Origin: Argopecten irradians | Taxonomy: Eukaryota; Mollusca; Bivalvia; Pectinida; Pectinidae | NCBI RefSeq assembly: GCF_041381155.1 | Contig: NC_091136.1 | Coordinates: 48,412,284-48,476,283 of the forward strand | DNA length: 64,000 nucleotides | Direction: 5' to 3' | Shown: positions 1-11,819 of the stretch, piece by piece | Layout: every line of letters begins with the position of its first letter | Numbering within the stretch: position 1 is the stretch's first letter | Translations under genes and position numbers: made by a program | Notes under the pieces: model-generated | Told to the model about the DNA's origin: nothing | The model's database searches: none | The model's input: the letters and a program-made list of their open reading frames with translations, nothing else

Positions 1-219
1 TTGCAATGTAGTCGCTACAGCTGGGACGTTGATCCAATTTCTCCCAGGGTTCATTGTGGTTCCCACAAATTAGTGAAATATTCAAAGACGGCAAACTACG
101 ATACGAAGGAATAAGTCCAAGACCAATTTTATCGAGAAAGTAAATTAGTTAATCAAGAACGTGATTACAGTATGTTAGTGAACGTACAGAGCTCTGAAAC
201 CGTGCGTACATAAGCTCCC
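1..219. other. Left edge, no gene recognised
   Basis: No coding exon or named repeat is visible in this stretch. It ends at the target duplication of the foldback element that starts at 220. Confidence 0.4.
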
Positions 220-383
220 TAGCCCGAGATACTCTGGCCCTGACACCAGATGTATCTATCTGTCATAATGTCTAAGTCTGGTGTCAGGGCCAGAGTATCT
301 CGGGCTACTCTGGCCCTGACACCAGATGTATCTATCTGTCATAATGTCTAAGTCTGGTGTCAGGGCCAGAGTATCTCGGGCTA
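220..383. mobile_element. Small foldback (MITE-like) element with internal duplication
   Basis: The ends are inverted copies of each other (TAGCCCGAGATAC at the left, its complement at the right), and a 10-bp direct repeat, ATAAGCTCCC, flanks the element at 210-219 and 384-393. The basic unit is an ~86-bp near-palindrome (arms ~35 bp, loop containing a TCTATCTGTC motif). Here that unit is followed directly by a second copy lacking its first few bases, so the element is a tandem dimer sharing an arm. It has no coding capacity. A 9-11 bp duplication would suit a Mutator-like origin, but the family is not certain. Confidence 0.7.
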
Positions 384-400
384 ATAAGCTCCCATATGAC

Positions 401-417
401 CACAGGGACCTGGCACG
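401..417. repeat. Relic end of the CACAGGGACC inverted-repeat family
   Basis: These 17 bases are identical to the left terminus of the elements at 33339 and, with small changes, 31890. No second end follows, so this is a truncated remnant. It runs directly into LINE-derived sequence. Confidence 0.45.
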
Positions 418-431
418 TCGCTGTGTCTAGA

Positions 432-545
432 ACGGTATCGTACGAAGAGCTAGACAATAATATAACCGAAAGAGAGGTAAAAATGGCAATAAATAAACTT
501 AAGCGTAATAAGGCTTGTGGACTAACATTGGAAATATTTCGGACA
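432..545 (+). mobile_element. LINE reverse-transcriptase fragment
   Basis: The plus-strand frame reads through a short block with spacing typical of the start of a non-LTR reverse transcriptase domain: an 'ITEREVKMAINKLKRNKACG' segment, which matches the family pattern (I-x-E-x-E-V-x-x-A-I-x-x-L-K-x-x-K-A-C-G). Only about 35 residues survive and the following catalytic motifs are absent. It is a dead 5'- and 3'-truncated copy. The clade cannot be assigned. Confidence 0.6.
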
Positions 546-863
546 AGTTTGAAAAGCAGCTTGAATCGAAGTTAACTTGAGTAGATATGAACCAAGCTTA
601 ATGAAACTTTGCATATAGCTAACATTAGAAAGATAACGGACGAGTCCGAAAATCAGCTTGATTCGACTTTAACTTGATTACGGAGTTATTGCCCTTTGCG
701 ATAATAATTATTGAACCTTGTGAACACGATAATGTGAATTAATATGCATCAATCTTAATGACACTTTGTATGTAGACCTATTAGATCTATGTTCCTATTT
801 CATGAACAAAAGAATCAGTTTATCAAATACCAGGTGACCGTCAAGGCTCATGGGCCTCTTGTT
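545..863 (-). repeat. Partial pearl/Helentron-type element, family B relative
   Basis: Positions 832-863 match, with a few changes, the end of the large element at 57613-57650 (GTGACCGTCAAGG then a GGCCTCTTGTT terminus). Left of it lie two diverged ~100-bp copies of a block containing AACTTGA and TTAATG(A)AACTTTG. This looks like one end of a non-autonomous element with a short tandem core. The hairpin end is missing. Confidence 0.5.
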
Positions 864-998
864 ATTATTTGCATTCCAAGCACTCCAAATGTTATACATT
901 ACAACAAATTGGATTTAGAATTCTGTTTTTTATAATGGCCTCAAATAGATCACGTGACAAGTTTATGAATTGTTAAGATTTTTAAACAGGCCTGAAAC

Positions 999-1315
999 CA
1001 TCCTCGATATTCCAGGGGTTCCGATCACTTACGATCTCTACACCCCTGGACTATCTCATAGTAAAACTGGAGGCAACAGAATAGAACAGGTAATTTAGTC
1101 ATTTGATATACATCAAAAGAGCCGCACAACGGTACACTGTGGTTGACTGTGTGGCTTTGATGTTAGGCTTCACTCTCTCTGTAGTCTTCAAAGGAAATCT
1201 TTGCTAGCCTGTGATTGGTCAAATGTTTTCCGCTGAGCAGCCTTCAATTTCACTATGAGATAGTCCAGGGGTGTAGAGATCGTAAGTGATCGGAACCCAT
1301 GGAGTATCGAGGATG
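999..1315. mobile_element. MULE-type MITE, copy 1 (CATCCTCGAT termini)
   Basis: The inverted termini begin CATCCTCGATATTCCAGGGG and its complement and extend about 60 bp. A perfect 9-bp direct repeat, GCCTGAAAC, lies on each side (990-998 and 1316-1324). Long terminal inverted repeats with a 9-bp target duplication are the hallmark of Mutator-like elements. The internal part is non-coding. A second copy lies at 29950-30266. Confidence 0.85.
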
Positions 1316-1324
1316 GCCTGAAAC

Positions 1325-1790
1325 TTGCACAGCCAATGCAATCTGTTTATCAAGCGTGTCAACAAGCTTCGTCACTGCAGCATGAAAAGTAACAATCAAT
1401 TAAGAGACGTGACGTGTAGTCTGTGTACGGAGCCTACCTAGCAGGCAATTCTTTAAATAGCAATACTTTGCTATAGAGTCTATAATACTTTCGCCAAACG
1501 GAACAAGTTTACCGACAAACTAATCCAAGGGTTTATTTCGACACCTCTTTGGAGGTAAACCAAATGGGAAATGTTATTCCTAAAATAAAGACATATAACC
1601 TGTGTATGGAACTTAGATAGTCGTGTCGTTCGTAATGCAACGACAAAGGTGTTCCCCACTGATTGGCTAAGTTTGCATAACAACCGCGTTGATAGTAACG
1701 ACCTGCGAAGGTGAATTTGTCATTAAGCCTGAAACTAGAGCTGCAGCTGTCATTGCAACCACACCCCAATTTGTCGGCAAACCAACAACC
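1325..1790. other. Intergenic, no gene recognised
   Basis: Unique-looking AT-rich sequence before the cyclophilin retropseudogene. The short reading frames here show no conserved motif. Confidence 0.4.
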
Positions 1791-2105
1791 ATGGCTAACC
1801 ATGTATATTTCGATATTACAATTACAGGTATCTCAGCTGGAAGAATTGTTGTGGAACTGTGAGCAGATGTTGTTCCTAAAACATGCGAAAACTTTCGAGC
1901 GTTATTGGAGAAAAATGGTTCGGGTATAAAGGATAAGATTTTCATCGTATAATTCCAAATTCATGTGCCAAGGAGGAGATTTCACCCGGCAGGATGGAGC
2001 CGGTGGGAAGAGCATATAAGGGCACAAATTCGAAGATGAAAATTTCCAACTAAAGCACACTGAACCAAGCATTCTATCTATGGCAAACGCTGGTCCTAAT
2101 ACTAG
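1791..2105 (+). pseudogene. Processed cyclophilin A (PPIA) pseudogene
   Basis: From the ATG at 1791 the sequence encodes MANHVYFDITITG, then SAGRIVVEL, ADVVPKTCENFRAL and FHRIIPN, and in other frames a degraded CQGGDF..GGKS block and [18 protein letters not shown]. These follow the order of a PPIase domain (peptidyl-prolyl cis-trans isomerase). There is a TGA stop after residue 23 (VVEL*), several frame changes between about 1980 and 2040, and loss of the last third of the domain. The part present is continuous with no introns, as expected of a reverse-transcribed copy. An AATAAA at about 2274 may be a remnant of its 3' UTR, with a repeat (2110-2195) in between. Host-derived, non-functional. 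Confidence 0.8.
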
Positions 2106-2109
2106 CTGC

Positions 2110-2195
2110 AATATTGTAGCTCAAAAGACTTTAAGACAGATAACGGTGTCGTCTTTAGAGCTACAATTGGTGACTATTACTGCTAATGGGACAAA
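2110..2195. repeat. Dispersed repeat shared with 47727-47797
   Basis: The block around CTCAAAAGACTTT and TCTTTAGAGCTACAAT, followed by ATTACTGCTAATG, recurs at 47727-47797 with roughly 80% identity by eye. Family unknown. Confidence 0.45.
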
Positions 2196-2299
2196 GACAT
2201 GTTTGTGCAAACCATTATTAAAACGTCTGCATGCATTTTATCTTACTTGTTTTATATAACTTACCTACAAAGCAATAAAACTGAACTTTATAAAATATC

Positions 2300-2891
2300 A
2301 AATTCACAGCGAGACATTGGTTTTTTTTTCAAATATAAATATGATGGTCTTTTCGAATGAAAATTATACGGGAAGTCTACAAATTGTGAATTTGACGTCT
2401 TAACTTAGTGGTTAAGTAGATATTAAGATTGGTCGTTATGTTTCTTTTGCACAAAAACAATATGCAAATGCATGTATACGCTTACAATAATTGAAAACCT
2501 ACAACAAAGTATAAAAAATTGTGCCCGAGTGATTTTCTGAGGCAGTGCTCCACTACGATATATAGGGACCATTTCGTACCCGGCCGAAAGGTACAGTAGG
2601 CCGGGTACGTACATTCGTTCTAACGATGATGCATGTATGATTGTTGTCAACTTAGAGATGACATAAATATGGTTCGCTTCGTTGCTCTTTAATTTGACAA
2701 AAAACATACATAGTACGTACATCGTAATAACTAGGTCTCGTTTGATATACATGTATATGGTTAAAACTAGTAAAATAAATACAATATTTACCATGCCCCG
2801 TAATATTCGTTAATAATGAATGATCAAATGAGTACCACATGATACTTATTGCTGTATATCACAAGTCAAAACCCTTGGGGTAGGGACGTAT
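2300..2891. other. Intergenic downstream of LRRC74A-like gene
   Basis: No exon was recognised. The one structure is a short hairpin at about 2577-2609 (GTACCCGGCC, 13-base loop, GGCCGGGTAC). Confidence 0.35.
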
Positions 2892-5800
2892 TTACTGAAA
2901 TCTGACTCCCGGGGCCACACTACTAAGAGTGAGTTGTCCAGGTTCGTTAGGGTCCCGGCGAGGTAGACTGACCAGTTGTCCTCCACGGCGCTTTCCGGCA
3001 AAGGGTGTCCGTAACGGCTCCTCCGCCGTAGGGTCCCTCCCTGTCAATACCAGGTCGTATACCTGCTCAAACTCCCTGTAAAGGAATTCATATAAGCTCC
3101 AATTCCGAAATATGTCTATGTACTATATGTATATGTATCAATATATGAACAAAATACTGTTAAAACTAAACTCTCTGTACATTCATAAACACATATTTAG
3201 AATTAATAAAGAAATTGTTTTCTTAAAAAACATATAATTAAAAAAATTATAATAAAACACCAAATAGAACACTTAAGACAGAACCGCTAAATACTAATTT
3301 GTAATTAAAATGTACCAAAAGTTTATAATGGAAAATTTTCATGCGTTTTATGAGTAAAGATTCAAACTCATAAAATTAAATGAAATAATAAAATCATACA
3401 TCTATATGAGGTATAGAAATTAAACAAAGTTATATGCATACTTCAATAGCAATGTCCTATGCCGAAGTTCTTTACAAATCTTCCTCAACTCCGTCACTTG
3501 TGTCCGATTAAACTCCTCGCCACAGTTCTATTGACAAAAACACGAACACAATGAGAACTGGCGTCCATTTTGAATTTCATAGGAAACAAATATTGCGCAT
3601 ACGTACAACAGGATATATTTACTATATTGCAAATATATCTCTGTTAACTGATTGTCATGAACAAATAGTGTTGGTGTAGACGTATATACATTATAACATA
3701 GATGTAAAAGGTAATTGCCATTTAGCAGGACTCAGATAAAGCCAGAGAAATTAGTTTTGAGGTTTGTTACTGGGTGGACAGATGTGGACAGATTGTGATT
3801 TAATTCAATATTATCCAGATATTTACAAGGGACTGTAATACTGAGCAATATAAAATGTTTTATAATATAAACGACGGAAGAAAGAAAGATGATAAACAGC
3901 ATATTTAAAGATTTTTTTTCAATATTTACAAAGGCGTTAGAATTGTACCTACTTCTCCAATTGCATGATCGTAAAAGACGACTAAATTCAGGATATTAAT
4001 TTTTCTTTCTTCCTAAAATTACTTTATTCTTCCTAACGACCCGCTTGACACCACCTCACTTTTGGCCTTTGGTTGAGCACTCGCCGCTGCGAAGAATGCT
4101 CTGGGTTCTGTCCCCTGACCGAGACACACGAAAGTCTATAAAAGTGGTAGTTTCTGTTCCTGCTTACCGCTCAGCATAACGGGAGTTGGACGACTGGTTC
4201 GACCGTTATCAACATAATGTGACCGGGAGGGGTGTGTTGCTTGGTGTCTTCGGCGGCATACTTAAGTGATATAGCACTATAAAAAGGGCAACATTCCACT
4301 ATACAAGAAGACACAACACGAATATACCACAGTCTCCCAAAACACGAACCTCGCACACATTCACGCAATACACCACACGCATAGGAGGTCGTCCTTACAT
4401 GACCGTGGCTGTTAATAGGCCGTTTATTAATCAAACAAACAAAAGTCTTACCCGTATTATTTCTATTATATCATATGTGCTGTAACTCTCCTCTCGCTCC
4501 TTCTCTAGATCCGGAAATACTGTTTTGATATCCAGACCCTCCTTAATCAAAAACCTGCATATTGCTGATAAAACTCGTGTCAATTGGTCCAACGTCCTCG
4601 ACCTACGGGATGGGGGACGCTTGATTGATATAACCAATCCACGTCTGGCATTCAAACTCTCGACTATATCCATAAGGTCAGTGTTCACGTCTGTTCCCTG
4701 TCCGAAAATAAACTTACTATAATAACAGCAATTAAAATTAAAAGGTAAAGTATATCATGGAAAACCAGTGATTCCAAATCGATTAATTGAAGTCAACGAA
4801 GAAAAGGCAGATAACAAATTCTCCGAGATTCAGAAAATGGTAGAAGAATAAAAACATATTCCGGAAGGGTAAACGCTGTCTCCTTCATTGGCATTAATCA
4901 TACGAATCTGAAGATAACTGTCGTATTCAATTAAAGGCATATCTGATTCCCCAGCCTATTAAAGGGCCACTACCTTTCCGAAACGGCATTTAATTTTTAA
5001 AATAGGAATGTAAAACGAGATCAATAATTTTGTAGAGTTGCAGAAGTTATTAACTATACGTTTACTAGCACACTTATCATCACCTTCATAACTATTTAAT
5101 TAGAATAAATAAAATGTTAATTTTCATAACGCGGGTCGTTTTATGTTTCCCGCCGTCGTCCTAATTGCCGCGCGGTAGTTGACTTTCACTGCGTCAGACG
5201 GCATTTCTATTTTAAAAATTAAAAGCTGTTTCGGAAAGGTAGTGGCCCTTTAAGATTATGACGTGGAAGATATCTACATCTTATGAAATACTGACGTGAA
5301 ATTCCCACACCATGTCTTTAACCCAGTTAATAAGTTTGGTATGGATATATACTCGCATTTGCTTTTCGACAAATCAAACTTATCAAAATGATGTTGCAAT
5401 GATCTTTTATGAAATGTAACTATGGTTATAACAAGTACTACAAGTTGCTGGGGATCGAAAATGGATCCTAGTCTATTATCTATTCTCTACATGTTACTGT
5501 AGGCTTAGCAACTTCAACATGAACTGGCCCCTAAAACAGATGGTTTCCTTTATAAGATACTTACATCCAGTTCAAGGTAGTTGAGTTTTTTCTTGATCTT
5601 TGATGTCAAAGGTTTGAGTATTCTGAAAGCCCCTTCAGCAGAAAGTTGGTTGTGAGACAACTGGAAATATAACGTGGATATACTTCTTTTCAAAATTTGC
5701 TAAAACTAGCATAACTCAAATAGCCTATTATCTTTCCCGTGGAGGCACCTTTCTAAATATGTTGTGGAACTATTTATAATCCATTTAGTTTGTCTTACAA

Positions 5801-8800
5801 ATCAACCATGGAAACAATGGATACAAATTGATTTCACATCCTTCTTCATGACAGAGACACGGATCAATGCGATTTCAGTTTAATTATTACATACAAATAA
5901 TTTACTTTAATTAAATAATGTGTATGTCTGTTTGTGTTAAGAAAATGAAATACAATCATACAACTGGATAGATTACTAGTATTTCTGGGAAACATACTAG
6001 TTATTTGGTAGAAAATCCCCAAATATTCGAGGTATCGTACCTTAAGTGATACGATAGATCGATGAGAGGGAAGGACCCTACATATAATATCCACTGCGTC
6101 GTCCGTGATTCTATTGGCGCTCAGATCGAGGGTAGTCAGGGTCTCGTTTCCGCGAAGTCCTTCCATGATCATCTGACAGCCGCCATTGCCAAGTCCGTTC
6201 ATAGACAGAATCAGTGTCTTCAATGTGGAGTTTACCTATGACACAAAATACAGAATTAGCGTCTACCTACATACATAATACAAAACCAGCGTCTTCAATT
6301 TGGTGTTAACCTAATATAGAGAATACAAAATCAACGTCTACCTTTATACAGAATACAGAATCAACATCTTCAGTTTGGCAATTACTTACTATATAGAGAA
6401 TACAAAATCAACGTCTACCTTTATACAGAATACAGAATCAACATCTTCAGTTTGGCAATTACTTATATACAAAATACAGAATCACAGTTTTGTGTTTACC
6501 TATTTTATTGACACACTGAAATTAGGAATCAACATCTTAGGGCCTATTTTCATTTGTTTGAAATACAAAATCATCGTGTTCCATGCTATGCTAAGATACT
6601 TACAAACCATCAAATATTCAGCAAAATGGCATATTGATCATAGAATACAGAATCGTCAGCGCATTTCGAGTAGTATTCAGTTGACTAGTTTATAATGTCA
6701 GAATAAGTAATTGTAGATCCTTGAAGCCAATACATGTGCAGCATGCTGTTATCGCAATATGACTGTATAATGCTTTCTGTCTCTACACTAGCAAAGCTGG
6801 AAGGGATATTTACCACAGTTCATCAGACTATAGGATTGATAGACTTAAATATGTACATGCGTTAAGGTATAGGTCATTCTGTTTTACAGTAGTATGAATA
6901 TCTATACACAATTGTTTCTTTTATTAATGCTAATTCAGTGGTTCAACTTATATTCTTTGCTGCATTGTTTGGATTATACTTCGCAATGACTTTATTTCAA
7001 TTTAGTATAATATTTTGATATTTTCATTGTAGATTTCGTTTGTGTATAGTTTATTTACGTTTTTCACACACATCTACCACCAGTCACAAAGCGGGAATTC
7101 ACGATTCAGGTTTCTTACCATACGAGTTTGTGAACGATGTACATGGATCGATGACATTAACGTTAAAATCGGTAGCCCAAGATATTTAAACATTATCTAA
7201 ATAAAACAAAAACGGAAAATAATTGATATCTACATGTACCTTATAAAGTCTTATTTTGAACTAGTAAACTCCGAAAAAATTGTGGCTCGGAATATTTTGG
7301 ATACCTTTAATGCTGCCGCTATCTTCGCAGCCCCTTGCTTCCCGATCTTATTCCAGCTGAGGTCCAGGTGCTCAAGGGTGACGTTGGACTCTGGGAAAAA
7401 GTTTTATTCTTAAATCATATTCGCCAGTACTCATTGCGTGTATAAGATTATATGCATTAATATTAATTACTGTTTTATAGAAAGTAAATACAAAATTCAC
7501 AATCGATCATGTAGAAATGAAGAGATAACTATCGTTAAATGCTGTATATACATTTTGTAAGCAGAATGCTGACCAAGAACACACCCCTTTGATTTAAATG
7601 TACCAGCCTGCTTAAAGCCCACTGTGTTGAATAGCAAGTTACTGTGAAATAGTGTAGAGATCATGATATTGCCACATCACTAGGAGGTTAACCTAGAATC
7701 TGTCCTTGTCATAAATAGCATGCGTACCTAGAGTACTTTCTCTTGTTATAGCAACAGCAAGGTTATCTAGAGCTCATCCTTGCTATAACCAAGAACCTAA
7801 AGCCCGTCTTTGCCATAACAACGAATCTCACCTAAAGCCCGCATAATTACTTTAGCAGGTGCAAGCTTACCTAGAACTTGTCCTTGTTATAACCAGGAAT
7901 CTTGCCTAAAGCCCGCTAGCCGTTGCAAGCTTACCAAGAAGCCGTACTTGCTTTGACAAGAAATCTTACCTAGAGCCCGCCCGATTGCTATGGCACCAGA
8001 ATCCTCCATTTTGTTATTACCCAATCGTATGTCTTTCAGGTATACGTTTGTCTGCAAGTGAAAATATCACATTATGGTTGCAAAATGGTTATTGATAAAG
8101 TACTTTATTTCAATAAATCTCGAGTTGATATTTCACAAAACTTCTTAAGGTTTTACTGGTAGGACAAATACAATGTACTAGAGTATATTTACTTCAGCTT
8201 AGAAAATATATATGTATCGGGAAACCAGAATCTTGCTGTATCCCTCAACCCCATACTTTAATAGTATATTATAAATTATCAATTTTCAATTTTTGAATAG
8301 AAATGAAAAAAAAAAAAAAAAAAAAATAAAAACGCACAGTTAAATGATCTTAATGGTATGATTATTCAGAATAATAATAAAAAGACAGCTTACCTCTATC
8401 ACTTCGGCGAAGTTTTCACCGCCGTGTATACCAAAATTATTACCTGAAACAAAATAAATAAAATATATAAATAAATATAATGTCATCTTCAGCCTTTTGC
8501 ATTTATCCGTGGATTAAAATAACAATACATAGAGTATGTGCGATAGATATCTTATAATACTAAAACAGTCAAAATATCAGGAAATATCTACTTCTTCTCT
8601 TTACTTGTCCAACTGTACGAAGTGAAAGAATTTAAATCAAAGATTGAGGTGTGACACTTACCCGTCAGGTCTACCTTGGCGATATGCGAGTTATTGAGTA
8701 AAATTATTTTGACGATATGTGATCCAAACCCACCCATAGGGTTGTGAGCGAGATTCTGTGAGCATAACATTGACGAAAAACAAAAACATGAATTAGAAAC

Positions 8801-11800
8801 ATTTGATAACTAATTGGATTCAGAGAAATCCATATAATACGGAATGTCCGATGTAGTACAAAATAATATCGATAAAAAAGCTCTAAAATATAGAAAAGCT
8901 TTTTATAATTTGATTAATCAATCTCAGAATTTTGATATTGCATTTCGTTCATCAATTTTGGTTCGCGTGTACTTCACAGAACTAAGAAAGAAGACAGGTT
9001 AGCTTTTGCATGAATTATTCATCAAGTTATAAAAACAACTTTCTTTTTTTTCAAACTATGTTTATATTTATTTGATACTGCACTTTCATATTGGAAAACA
9101 AAAACAAACATTGAATTTTATGCAAATTAAAATTAAATATTAGCTCAAGAAAAGGCAATAAACATTGTTAATCATGTCCATTATATATGTTTGTGGTTAA
9201 TCTTAACAATTGTATATTTCATTTTGCTATAAAATATCGAAACTGTAGATAGTGATTGCATATACGAAAGTTTCCCCTATAAAAATGGTGATTTATGGCA
9301 TTGTGTCGCCATTGTTTAATAATCTCACCACTTCGTTGACGTATTTGTTCTTGAGCAGCATTTCAGCCAGTGCTATCATTTGTTTGGGGCCCAGTCCATT
9401 GTCAGCAAGGTCTAATTTCTTAAACGTCAAGTGATTCTGAGAAGAAACATTAATTATCAATATTTCCATTGCCCCTGTTAGCTTCCCAGAATAAACCACT
9501 AATGGTAAATTTCGTTCATCATAGGGACAAATAACAAGAAAATAAAACAAAAATGAATAAAATGGAAAGCCAGATACACGTCAGATAAGGATAGGTGTGG
9601 GGATGAAATGAGGGACAAGTGAACTACATTGCATTGTCTGATAGCCCAAATGCAAAGGTAAGTATTCCTTCAATTGTGTATTGAGACGCATATTTGGATC
9701 TACGTCAGCTTTCAAGCGTAAAAGATGCCGATACCGTTTATTTTTAAATACTTAAAATTAAAAAGAAAAAGTTCCATTTCTGCATATAAACTTTGTTTAC
9801 ATGTACATGTGTATATGCTTTCTGATAATATCGTTGAAATTGTTTTTTTTTTAATTCTAACCTCCATCTCCCAGCCCATAGCGCGGCAGTCCTTGGGACT
9901 CATGTATCGGTAGCGCATACTCAGGTCGTCATCGACCGAATGTCGAATGAAGTAGGTGTTTGGCACCGTTTTGTATTTTCTACATAAGTTTTTGTATTCC
10001 GGGAATTCGCCATCATCCTTGATCTGCTTCGTCCTCTCATCAATCACCAGTTCCATACCTATAACATAATAACAATATAAAATCTCACATAGATATGACA
10101 TATGCTGTTCATAATATGTTCATATATTTGTAATACGTTCAGTTATATTTAAAATGTTTGTTTTAATGGCAGTGTGAAAAATATGATTTGAGTAAGATTA
10201 ATTTGGATTGTAATTGAGAACATTATATGTTTTACGTATATATATGTATCCCTCTTGTACGACTAGCTATAAAATAAAGCATTTAATAATCTTTATGTTG
10301 TAAATCAATATTTGTGTGTTAAAAGTCTGTAAACAATGTATACATTATATGTGTGAGTGTGTATATTCACGTAGTATATGTCAATATGTATTCGTTGGGT
10401 CTTTGACAATGATCCAAATACATGTAATACTAAAATGGTTTAATTGTTAGATCGATATCAGTTATCTTATAATAGACCATTATCAAATCATACTCAACTG
10501 ACTGAAACCCAATTTTAAATAAATATGTGCAATATGAGATGTTACAAACCGATTATAATTAATTTGAAAATTTAGAAGACCATCATAGACCAAAACGCAC
10601 AAAAGGGCATATATAAGATTAATGTATTTTCTGCATATCAGTTACTTCAACAGTTACTTCAACAGTCACTCAGTCTGTCTCATTGGCCTTTTATAACTAC
10701 ACCATGACCATAAACATGCCTGTTATGATCATAGGTACAAGTAGCTATCAAGGATGTTGATTAGATGCTGTGTGTAGGTTCATTTGGTTTTGGATTCTTA
10801 CAATCGAAAACTTATTAGAAGACTACGAGTAACACGCCTTCTTGGATTTTGGCAGATAAAACATTTGAAGATGACTTAACTTACTTTTTTTCCTCAAAGC
10901 GAATGAATAGATTTTTTTCTGATATAGATCAGTATAACTTCTTAAACGTTAAGACTACATGTTTTATAATTCAATTTTATATTAAAAATTAATCTCTCTG
11001 TCTAAATTGTGTACATACAATACCATGTTCATAAGCCGGTCTATAAGATAATCCAATCGTACAGCAGGCATTTGTTGTAAATGAAATCAAACTATCGTCA
11101 CAGTTTTAAAGCATTGTCATTGCATTAAAATTGATACATAATCATGATAATGTACAGTACATTTTTTTATTTTCTCAGTACATAACATTTTCTGTCTCTT
11201 ACTTACAATTTAAACGCCTAGTTCATCGATTTCATTCTGAATGTGGCACTATGGCAATTTGATAATTATACATGATTCAAATTCAATTCCCGAAGAGAAA
11301 TCATGTTAAAAAACCCGACTCAATATATGATGATAAAGTGTATGTAAAAATTCTCTCACCCAGGTCAATATCAAGATCCGTGTCATATTCATCGTCATCA
11401 CTTTCCACCCATATCCTTTTTGCTAACCGACTCGGTGTTTCAACATCAAAGTAAACCTCCAGATCCTTTTTAAATTTAGATGTTCTTAATAGTCGTTCTT
11501 TCTTTTCATCATACACGTCATCCTCCAAAACATTCCCGTTCATCCAGGCTGTCCTCCGAATTTCTGCTGAGGTTTTAGACAACACAGAACACGGACTGTC
11601 CCTCTCACTGTTTTTCGAGTTACTACGAAGAGTTTGTTCCTTCGAAGCCTTTTTCCTCATTTTAGCACTGTTCGGAAGTTTCATGCCGCTGCCATTGGAA
11701 AGTCTGCCACTCCCAAAACTCCTCTCTGATTTAAAATTTAATGACGCAGGTCGGGGTATGCTAGGGAGAGAGGGAGTGGTGCTAGCCACTGGAGACCGGC

Positions 11801-11819
11801 ATTGGAAAGGCCCGTCCAT
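2892..11819 (-). CDS. LRRC74A: LRRC74A-like leucine-rich repeat protein, 12 coding exons
   Basis: Minus-strand exons, in coding order: 11360-11819, 9862-10058, 9329-9436, 8662-8755, 8394-8443, 7970-8051, 7305-7390, 6041-6235, 5565-5660, 4452-4697, 3442-3527, 2892-3075. All junctions are GT-AG, phases agree, and the sum is 1884 nt (627 aa plus stop). Residues 1-150 are a Ser/Arg/Lys-rich, probably disordered extension ending in an acidic stretch. Residues ~165-219 hold the YKxLCxKYxxVPxTYFIRH pre-repeat motif typical of LRRC74/NLRC3-type ribonuclease-inhibitor-like proteins. Residues ~220-456 carry about eight LRRs (LDLADNGLG, VDLTGNNFG, IRLGNNKM, LDLSWNKIG, LILSMNGLG, LDLSANRIT, LSHNQLS). The C-terminal ~170 residues are Arg/Glu-rich and helical with no clear domain. 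LRRs of this type mediate protein binding; no catalytic role is indicated. The start is the first ATG after a possible acceptor, so a 5' exon may exist. Two introns hold junction-derived tandem arrays. Confidence 0.8.
4973..5249. mobile_element. TTAA-flanked MITE, copy 1
   Basis: The termini AGGGCCACTACCTTTCCG and their complement are flanked by TTAA at 4969-4972 and 5250-5253. TTAA duplication is typical of piggyBac and Kolobok transposons. The ~277-bp body is non-coding. It lies in the LRRC74A intron between the exons at 4452 and 5565. A relative lies at 39973-40365. Confidence 0.75.
6236..6545 (-). repeat. Tandem array of LRRC74A exon 8 acceptor plus exon start
   Basis: In gene orientation the intron before exon 8 ends with repeated copies of a block that resembles the 3' splice site and the first ~36 exon bases (AG|GTAAAC...CATTGAAGACACTG). 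Degenerate copies read AG|GTTAACACCAAATTGAAG and TAATTGCCAAACTGAAG. Two copies form an almost exact ~77-bp higher-order repeat. About four to six junction copies can be counted, each with an AG and most with a GT directly after it. Confidence 0.7.
7690..7969 (-). repeat. Tandem array of LRRC74A exon 6 end plus splice donor
   Basis: In gene orientation exon 6 ends ...GCCATAGCAATCGGGCGGG then CTCTAG|gtaag. The intron then continues with about eight degenerate ~30-39-bp copies of the same block, for example GGTTATAGCAAGGATGAGC then TCTAG, and GGTTATAACAAGGACAAG then TTCTAG. Many are followed by GTAAG or GTGAG. The copies are diverged, so the array is older than the AFG2B array. Confidence 0.7.
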
